A stretch of 64,000 nucleotides of DNA from Mycobacterium saskatchewanense (lineage in GTDB: Bacteria; Actinomycetota; Actinomycetes; Mycobacteriales; Mycobacteriaceae). The stretch spans positions 2,790,001-2,854,000 of the forward strand of contig NZ_AP022573.1 of the NCBI RefSeq assembly GCF_010729105.1. Reading direction: 5' to 3'. Positions 59,631-64,000 of this stretch are shown here, one piece after another; within the stretch, counting starts at the first letter, position 1, and each line of letters starts with the position of its first letter. A program made the position numbers and the translations under genes. A model generated the notes under the pieces. The model was not told where the DNA came from and did not search any database. It was given only the letters and a program-made list of their open reading frames with translations.

Positions 59631-61011
59631 ACTCCTCCTTGAGCTTGCGGCGCAGCACCTTGCCTGAGGGCAGACGCGGAATGTCGGGCACGAACACCAC
59701 GCGGCTCAGGCGCTTGTAGGACGCTAACCTCTGGTCCACCCGCGCGGCGAGTTCCGCTGCCTCCACCGGTGCGCGCGTCGCGACCGCGGCGACCACCGCT
59801 TCCCCGTTGATGCCGTCGGGAACGCCGAAGACGGCGCAGTCTTTGACCGCCGGGTGACCGTGCAGCACCGTCTCGATCTCCGCGGGCGCGACCTGAAAGC
59901 CGCGCACCTTGATCATCTCCTTGAGCCGGTCGGTGATCCGCAGCCAGCCGTCGGTGTCGAGCCGGCCGACGTCCCCGGTGCGGTACCAGCCGTCGCGGAG
60001 GGCGTCCGCGGTGGCCTGGACTGGCAGGTAGCCGGCCATCAACGATGCCGACTTAGCCTGGATCTCCCCCACTTCCCCGGGGTCCACCGGCTCCCCGGTC
60101 TCCAGGGACGTCACCCGTAGGTCCACGCCCCGCACCGCACGTCCGACGGAGTCGAGCCGGGCGCCGCGCAGCGGATTGCACGCAATGACAGGCAATTCCG
60201 TGGTCCCGTAGGCGGGCAGCCAGCCGACACCGGTGCGCCTCGTCACGGTCTCGGCGACGTCGGCGCTGACCGGCGTCGCGCCCCACATGAAAAAACGCAG
60301 CGACGACAGGTCGTACGACCCGAGGCGCGGATGCGACGCGATGGCCAAGGCGATGGGTGCCACCACCATTTCGACTGTCACGCCATCTTTTTCGATGTGA
60401 TGCAGCATCTGGTCGATATCGAATCGGCGGTGCATCCGCATGCCGGCACCCGTCCGCAGCGCGGTGAGGATGTTCAGCAGGCCGAGGATGTGGGACGCCG
60501 GCGTGGCGATCTGGACCCGATCGCGCTCGGTCAGACCTAGCGCCTCGCCCCACTGCCGGACCGCCACTTCCAAGGACGCATGGGTATGCCGGACGGCCTT
60601 CGGCATGCCGGTGGTGCCCGAGCTGAACACCAGCACGGCGTCATCCTCCGGGGCCGCCGAGTGCGCCATTGGCTCGCCGGGCGCGACCGGTTCGTCCAGG
60701 TGCAGCATCGGCATCAGGCCGCCCAGCACGGGATGGTCCCCGACCGCGTGCTGCGGATGCGTCAGTCCCAGCGCGTGGTCCACCTCGTCGTGCTTCCAGG
60801 CGGGGCTGATCAGCACCGCCGTCGCCGCTAGCCGCCATAACCCCATCAAGACGGCGACGAATTCTGGCCGGTTGGAGGTCATGATCGCGACCCGTTGACC
60901 CGCCGTGACACCCCGCTTGGCCAGGGTCTCGGCCCACCCATCGGACAACGCGCGCAGTTCGAGCAGGCTGAACCGCCGTTCCTCGAACACGAGCGCTGGC
61001 GGCTCGGTCAC
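59608..61011 (-). CDS. Acyl-CoA synthetase (FadD-type)
   Basis: 467 aa from GTG 61011, preceded by AAGGGTGGG on the minus strand; the longer open frame would include the divergent operator. Adenylation motifs: VFSSGTTGMPKAVRHTH (P-loop-like), AYGTTEL, GWYRTGDVGRLDTDGWLRI, DRLKEMIKVRGFQVAPAEIE and LPSGKVLRRKLKE (Lys). It should activate a carboxylic acid to its CoA ester. The N-terminal part is short for the family. First gene of an operon with two FadE and an ECH. Confidence 0.92.
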   Translation of the reverse strand: MTEPPALVFEERRFSLLELRALSDGWAETLAKRGVTAGQRVAIMTSNRPEFVAVLMGLWRLAATAVLISPAWKHDEVDHALGLTHPQHAVGDHPVLGGLMPMLHLDEPVAPGEPMAHSAAPEDDAVLVFSSGTTGMPKAVRHTHASLEVAVRQWGEALGLTERDRVQIATPASHILGLLNILTALRTGAGMRMHRRFDIDQMLHHIEKDGVTVEMVVAPIALAIASHPRLGSYDLSSLRFFMWGATPVSADVAETVTRRTGVGWLPAYGTTELPVIACNPLRGARLDSVGRAVRGVDLRVTSLETGEPVDPGEVGEIQAKSASLMAGYLPVQATADALRDGWYRTGDVGRLDTDGWLRITDRLKEMIKVRGFQVAPAEIETVLHGHPAVKDCAVFGVPDGINGEAVVAAVATRAPVEAAELAARVDQRLASYKRLSRVVFVPDIPRLPSGKVLRRKLKEEYGCPSDA

Positions 61012-61073
61012 ATCCCACCCTTCCCTGAGCGGGCCGGGGTCCGCACAGCTCTGAGAAGATCCTATCGCTCGAA

Positions 61074-61100
61074 GAGAATAGTATTCTCTACAATGAAGAA
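61074..61100 (+). promoter_or_regulatory. 27-bp triple half-site operator (site 8 of 8)
   Basis: GAGAA, 5 bases, TTCTC, 7 bases, AAGAA; 14 of 15 half-site bases match and GAGAATA-G-TATTCTC is a perfect 15-bp palindrome. It lies in the divergent gap between the FadD start (61011) and the ferredoxin start (61129) and likely controls both. Confidence 0.72.
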
Positions 61101-61128
61101 TGCAAGTACGGGAGAGGGGGCTATACGG

Positions 61129-61416
61129 GTGACAGAGCCGGCGGGCGGCACCGTGACGATCCACCTCGACCGGAAAAAGGTGTCAGTGCCGCTGGTGCCC
61201 GGCGAGACCCTGCTGGAAAGCGCGCGGCGGGCCGGACTCGAGCCGCCGTTCAACTGCGAAGCGGGGAATTGCGGCACCTGCATGGCGAGGTTGTCCGAGG
61301 GCCACGCGACCATGCTGGTGAACGAGGCGCTCGACGACGACGAAGTGGCCGAGGGTTACATTCTCACCTGCCAAGGCGTACCGGATACGGCGTCGGTCAC
61401 GGTGCATTACGAGTAG
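61129..61416 (+). CDS. Plant-type [2Fe-2S] ferredoxin
   Basis: 95 aa from GTG 61129, with GGGAGAGGGGG upstream; an ATG at 61093 lies inside the operator and is less likely. Cluster ligands CEAGNCGTC (C-x4-C-x2-C) and a fourth Cys in LTCQGVP form a [2Fe-2S] site. Such ferredoxins serve Rieske oxygenases or P450s. It could be the donor for the Rieske oxygenase at 20319, under the same proposed regulator. Confidence 0.92.
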   Translation: MTEPAGGTVTIHLDRKKVSVPLVPGETLLESARRAGLEPPFNCEAGNCGTCMARLSEGHATMLVNEALDDDEVAEGYILTCQGVPDTASVTVHYE

Positions 61417-61432
61417 TCGGAAGGCGGCGACG

Positions 61433-61753
61433 ATGGCCAAGGGAATCATCCTCGTTGAGAGTCGGCCCAGCGCGTCCGAGCGCGAGCTGGAGTACAACAC
61501 CTGGTACGACGACGTCCACCTCGGCGAGCTGGTGGCGCTCGACGGATTCGTCTCGGCGCGCCGCCTGCGCCCCGTCGGCGGTGACGGCCCCTACGTCGCG
61601 ATCTACGAGGTCGAGGGCGACGACCTGCAGGCGATCCTCGACAACATGCTCGCCAACGCGGGCCGGCTGCACATGTCGGACGCGCTGCAGTTGGACCCGC
61701 CGCCGATCATGCGGCTGCTCGAGGTGACGACCGAATACGGCCCGAAGGACTGA
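61433..61753 (+). CDS. Dimeric alpha-beta barrel protein (EthD/DUF4286-like)
   Basis: 106 aa small barrel protein: YNTWYDDVHLGELVALDGFV, YVAIYEVEGDDLQAILDNML. The N-terminal WYDDVHLGE block recalls the EthD-like/DUF4286 group of stress-responsive or degradative barrels. It is 16 bases after the ferredoxin and likely in its operon, hence in the regulon. Catalytic function is unknown; some relatives aid oxygenases or isomerise lactones. Confidence 0.8.
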   Translation: MAKGIILVESRPSASERELEYNTWYDDVHLGELVALDGFVSARRLRPVGGDGPYVAIYEVEGDDLQAILDNMLANAGRLHMSDALQLDPPPIMRLLEVTTEYGPKD

Positions 61754-61774
61754 GCGCCGAACGCCCTCTGCTGT

Positions 61775-61832
61775 CGAAATTGCCGCGGCGGTCGTCATTC
61801 CTCGGAAAACACGACCCCCCGCGGCAATTTCG
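61775..61832. terminator. Bidirectional inverted repeat between convergent genes
   Basis: CGAAATTGCCGCGG (61775-61788) pairs perfectly with CCGCGGCAATTTCG (61819-61832), with GGTCGT/ACGACC pairing inside the loop (61790-61795 with 61811-61816). It separates the convergent genes ending at 61753 and 61848, so it probably ends transcription from both sides, or is a repeat element. Confidence 0.6.
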
Positions 61833-61847
61833 GCGAGGTGCGCGGGA

Positions 61848-62744
61848 TTAGCGGTGGGCCATAACGACCCGTTCGAGATCTTCCACAGCCGTCGCGAACT
61901 CGGCGCCGATGGGTGGCAGCAGGATGACGTGGTCCGCCCCGGCCGCGATGTGTTCGTTCACCCTGGCGGCGACCACGCCGGGATCACCTTGCGCCACAAT
62001 GGCATTCACCAGCCCATCGCTCACCTCGGCGATATCTCGGTCGGAGTAGCCCAGCGCCCGCAACCGCTGCGCGTACGAGGGCACGCCCAGCCTGTTCGCG
62101 ACCGCCTCCCGCGCTGCACCGGCCTCCGCGATAACCGACAGCGCAACAACCAGAAGCTTGTCGGGGCCGAGCGCCCGGCGGGCCTCTTTGGTGGACTCAA
62201 CGGGCAGCATGGCCGGCATCGCCCCGTCGGCGAACTTCGCCGCCAAATCAAGCATTTTCGGGCCGTTGGCGGCGATCACCCGCGGGAAGGCGGCGTCGGG
62301 CGCCGGCGGCCAGGTTGGCTCGCCCATCGTCTCCAGGTAGTCCCGCATCGTGGCCAGCGGGCTGCCGAAGTCCCGCGTGACACTCGCCGCTTGTTGCGGG
62401 TAGCCCACCCCCAGGCCGAGCACGAACCTACCCGGATGCGCCTCTGCCAGTTGGGCCGCCGCGGCGTGCATGGTTTGAGCCGGCCGGGCCCAGATGTTGG
62501 CGATGCACGTCCCGAAGACCGTTCGGTCGGTAGCGGCCAGCAGCATGGCGAGTTGCACGAGGGCGTCCTTGCCGATGACCTCGTTAGTCCACACGGCGCG
62601 GTACCCGGCCCGGCCCAGCCGGCCCACCGCAGCGCGTTGCGATTCGAAGGGCGTCGGACTGGTCAAAGAGACCGGCAGGCAGACCCCCACCGGCCCCAAG
62701 CCCTGGCGTGCCGTGTCGACGACCGCGTCGGCCACGACGCTCAC
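61848..62744 (-). CDS. Luciferase-like (LLM) F420-type oxidoreductase
   Basis: 298 aa from GTG 62744, overlapping the epimerase-like stop as GTGA; the longer frame is discarded. PVGVCLPVSLTSPTPFESQR, VLGLGVGYPQQAASV and VIAANGPKMLDLAAKFADGA are typical of the F420-dependent LLM group. It would catalyse a hydride transfer or monooxygenation with F420. Co-translated with an NAD-epimerase-like protein and probably controlled by the LysR protein at the window's end. Confidence 0.88.
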   Translation of the reverse strand: MSVVADAVVDTARQGLGPVGVCLPVSLTSPTPFESQRAAVGRLGRAGYRAVWTNEVIGKDALVQLAMLLAATDRTVFGTCIANIWARPAQTMHAAAAQLAEAHPGRFVLGLGVGYPQQAASVTRDFGSPLATMRDYLETMGEPTWPPAPDAAFPRVIAANGPKMLDLAAKFADGAMPAMLPVESTKEARRALGPDKLLVVALSVIAEAGAAREAVANRLGVPSYAQRLRALGYSDRDIAEVSDGLVNAIVAQGDPGVVAARVNEHIAAGADHVILLPPIGAEFATAVEDLERVVMAHR

Positions 62745-63634
62745 TCGCCGAAGTAGTGGCCGGCATCGAGATCCTCGATGAGCCCGGGCCATTCCGGTTG
62801 CCAGTCCAGCGTCTTGCGCGTCAGCTCGCTCGACGTGGGGTTGTCCAGCGACGCGAACAACGCGAGGAAGCCGAAGTGGCCGGCCTGTTCGGCGGGGATG
62901 CTGACCGCCGGCAGATTCAGGTGGCGGCCGATGACGGCGGCGATGTCCCGGAATGGCACCCCCTCGTCGGCAACCCCATGCAAACGCGTTCCGGTGGGGG
63001 CCTTTTCGAGCGCCAGCCGGTACAGCCGCGCCGCGTCGCGGGTGTGCACGCCGGGCCACCGGTTGGTTCCGTCCCCGATGTAGGCCGACATTCCGGTAGC
63101 GCCGGCGGTGGTGATCAGGTGGTTGATGAAGCCGTGGTGGTCCAGGTCGCTGTGCACCAACGGTGCCAGCCGGTTGACCGACGAGCGCACGCCGCGTTCG
63201 GCCAACGCGATCACGGCGTTCTCCGAGTCGATGCGCGGTCCGCCCGGCATCGTGTCGTATTCGGTCGCGGCACCGCCGTGCCCGAAGAGCGGGAGCGACA
63301 GCGTCCCCGAGGTGCTGACGAACGGCCGGTCGGATCCGACGAGCGCTTCGCCCATTGCCTCGACGGCACGCAGGTCGGTCTCGGCGGCACCCAGAAAGTC
63401 GTCGAAGTCGTGCCGGAACGCGAGGTGGATGACACCGTCGGCCGCCGCCGCGGCCGACCGCAAACCGTCGGGATCGTCGAGCTCACCCCGATATGCCGTG
63501 ACGCCCTTGGCCGTCAGGGCCGCGACGCCCTCGTCGGAGCGCGCCAGCCCCGTGACGCGGTGTCCGGCGTCGAGGAGTTCGTCGACGACGGCGGAACCGA
63601 TGTGCCCCGTCGCGCCAGTTACAAAGACATCCAT
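62741..63634 (-). CDS. NAD-dependent epimerase/dehydratase-like protein
   Basis: 297 aa extended SDR. FVTGATGHIGSAVVDELLDA is the cofactor motif; SGTLSLPLFG and the region around TEYDTMPGG align with the catalytic strand, but Tyr-x3-Lys is not obvious. Similar proteins act as reductases or flavonoid-type dehydrogenases. It lies 159 bases from the divergent LysR gene, with a perfect palindrome in between. Confidence 0.85.
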   Translation of the reverse strand: MDVFVTGATGHIGSAVVDELLDAGHRVTGLARSDEGVAALTAKGVTAYRGELDDPDGLRSAAAAADGVIHLAFRHDFDDFLGAAETDLRAVEAMGEALVGSDRPFVSTSGTLSLPLFGHGGAATEYDTMPGGPRIDSENAVIALAERGVRSSVNRLAPLVHSDLDHHGFINHLITTAGATGMSAYIGDGTNRWPGVHTRDAARLYRLALEKAPTGTRLHGVADEGVPFRDIAAVIGRHLNLPAVSIPAEQAGHFGFLALFASLDNPTSSELTRKTLDWQPEWPGLIEDLDAGHYFGE

Positions 63635-63713
63635 TGGTGGCTCCCTTCGCGGTTCGTCGCCATCCAGTCAATGGCCGCGTGGGATCGGGTGTCCAAGTCC
63701 TCTTTCATATGAG

Positions 63714-63734
63714 GCGATGCACATCCTGCATCGC
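63714..63734. promoter_or_regulatory. LysR-type binding site candidate
   Basis: GCGATGCA-CATCC-TGCATCGC, a perfect palindrome with a T-N11-A core (T63718, A63730). It lies between the divergent LysR (63794) and epimerase-like (63634) genes, the normal location of a LysR autoregulatory site. Confidence 0.65.
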
Positions 63735-63793
63735 TGCAGCTAGAGGCACCCGACGAGATATCGAGGTGGGAGGTGCCGCGTTACCATTGCCGC

Positions 63794-64000
63794 ATGACCG
63801 AGCACTTGGAAGTCGACCTCGACCTGCGCCTGGTCGGGTACTTCGTCGTCGTCGCCGAGCACCGGCACTTCGGTCGGGCGGCCGGTGCCCTGCGCGTCGC
63901 GCAGCCGTCGCTGAGTCGCCAAATTCGCCGCCTGGAACAGCAACTCGGCGTGCGACTGCTCGATCGGACGCCACAGGGCACCGGGTTGACCGAAGCGGGC
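63794..64000 (+). CDS. LysR-family regulator, N-terminal part (runs off window)
   Basis: The frame from ATG 63794 stays open to the window end (69 codons seen). LRLVGYFVVVAEHRHFGRAA and LRVAQPSLSRQIRRLEQQLG are the LysR winged HTH, followed by VRLLDRTPQG. It is divergent from the epimerase-like/LLM operon and probably regulates it via the palindrome at 63714-63734. The effector domain lies outside the window. Confidence 0.88.
   Translation, partial: MTEHLEVDLDLRLVGYFVVVAEHRHFGRAAGALRVAQPSLSRQIRRLEQQLGVRLLDRTPQGTGLTEAG

Noticed and set aside
728..61100. Assigning the 27-bp element to KstR or KstR2
   Set aside because: Neither the AAC-N2-GTT core of KstR nor the AAGCAAG-type half-sites of KstR2 are present in the element.
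61093..61416. ATG 61093 as start of the [2Fe-2S] ferredoxin
   Set aside because: It lies inside the operator and adds residues not needed for the fold; GTG 61129 has a good ribosome site.
1..64000. CRISPR arrays, tRNA, rRNA, insertion sequences or prophage genes
   Set aside because: No repeat-spacer arrays, cloverleaf-like runs, transposase or integrase motifs were seen in any frame read.

Overview
The window is high-GC DNA that reads as the chromosome of a mycobacterium, probably a slow-growing non-tuberculous species. The case rests on gene content: F420-type luciferase-like oxidoreductases, a mycofactocin-type SDR, cytochrome P450 genes paired with small [3Fe-4S] ferredoxins, many FadE/FadD genes, frequent GTG starts, and ATGA/GTGA stop-start overlaps. 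No rRNA, tRNA, CRISPR array, prophage or insertion sequence was seen. Almost every gene is catabolic or regulatory, so this looks like a dense degradation island for lipid-like, steroid-like or aromatic compounds. The actual substrate cannot be read from the sequence.

Layout. 1-10.8 kb: a CMD-family gene, then a long + operon (two ACMSD-type amidohydrolases, a Rieske ferredoxin, an alpha/beta hydrolase, a NuoF-like flavoprotein with a [3Fe-4S] ferredoxin, a fused DUF35-thiolase, a hydrolase and two tandem HIBADH-like dehydrogenases). 10.8-19.3 kb: two P450/ferredoxin units on opposite strands, a TetR gene with a coupled unknown gene, a thiolase, a FadE and an amidohydrolase. 19.7-27.9 kb: a + operon (CMD protein, Rieske oxygenase with a small partner, metal-dependent hydrolase homologue, SnoaL-like protein, FadE pair), a small membrane protein, another FadE and a TetR gene. 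28-34.8 kb: three SDRs, a cupin, a pair of M24 proteins and an amidohydrolase. 34.8-40.4 kb: a P450/ferredoxin/TetR unit, a PAS protein, an SDR, an NmrA-like protein and a hydrolase. 40.4-51.2 kb: an mhp-like meta-cleavage cluster (MhpA, MhpB and MhpC homologues) with two KstD-like flavoproteins, a cyclase-family protein, an SDR, an LLM oxidoreductase and an IclR regulator. 51.3-56.9 kb: a divergent NarL-type two-component system, a degenerate E1-alpha-like protein, MeaB, a GNAT and a prolyl iminopeptidase-like protein. 56.9-64 kb: an ECH-FadE-FadE-FadD operon, a [2Fe-2S] ferredoxin, an LLM protein, an NAD-epimerase-like protein and the start of a LysR gene that runs off the window.

The most striking signal is not a gene. 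A 27-bp element, GAGAA-N5-TTCTC-N7-GAGAA, occurs at eight intergenic places (728, 14122, 19421, 19725, 27094, 27925, 55300, 61074), each with 13 or 14 of 15 half-site bases matching, and each in front of an operon start. Together the controlled genes would supply acyl-CoA activation (FadD), dehydrogenation (several FadE), hydration (ECH), carbon-carbon cleavage (DUF35-thiolase), oxygenation (P450 and Rieske oxygenase), electron supply (NuoF-like protein and ferredoxins), alcohol oxidation (mycofactocin-type SDR) and a MeaB chaperone. I infer a single, apparently undescribed catabolic regulon, probably governed by the TetR protein at 27144, whose own promoter carries a copy.

A second theme is enzyme homologues with altered catalytic motifs beside intact relatives: an amidohydrolase pair (919/2041), an M24 pair (31266/32374), an amidohydrolase lacking its HxH motif (21916) and an E1-alpha homologue with a broken thiamine diphosphate motif (53279). 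Functions below are assigned from motifs and family resemblance read by eye; none was confirmed by a database search.
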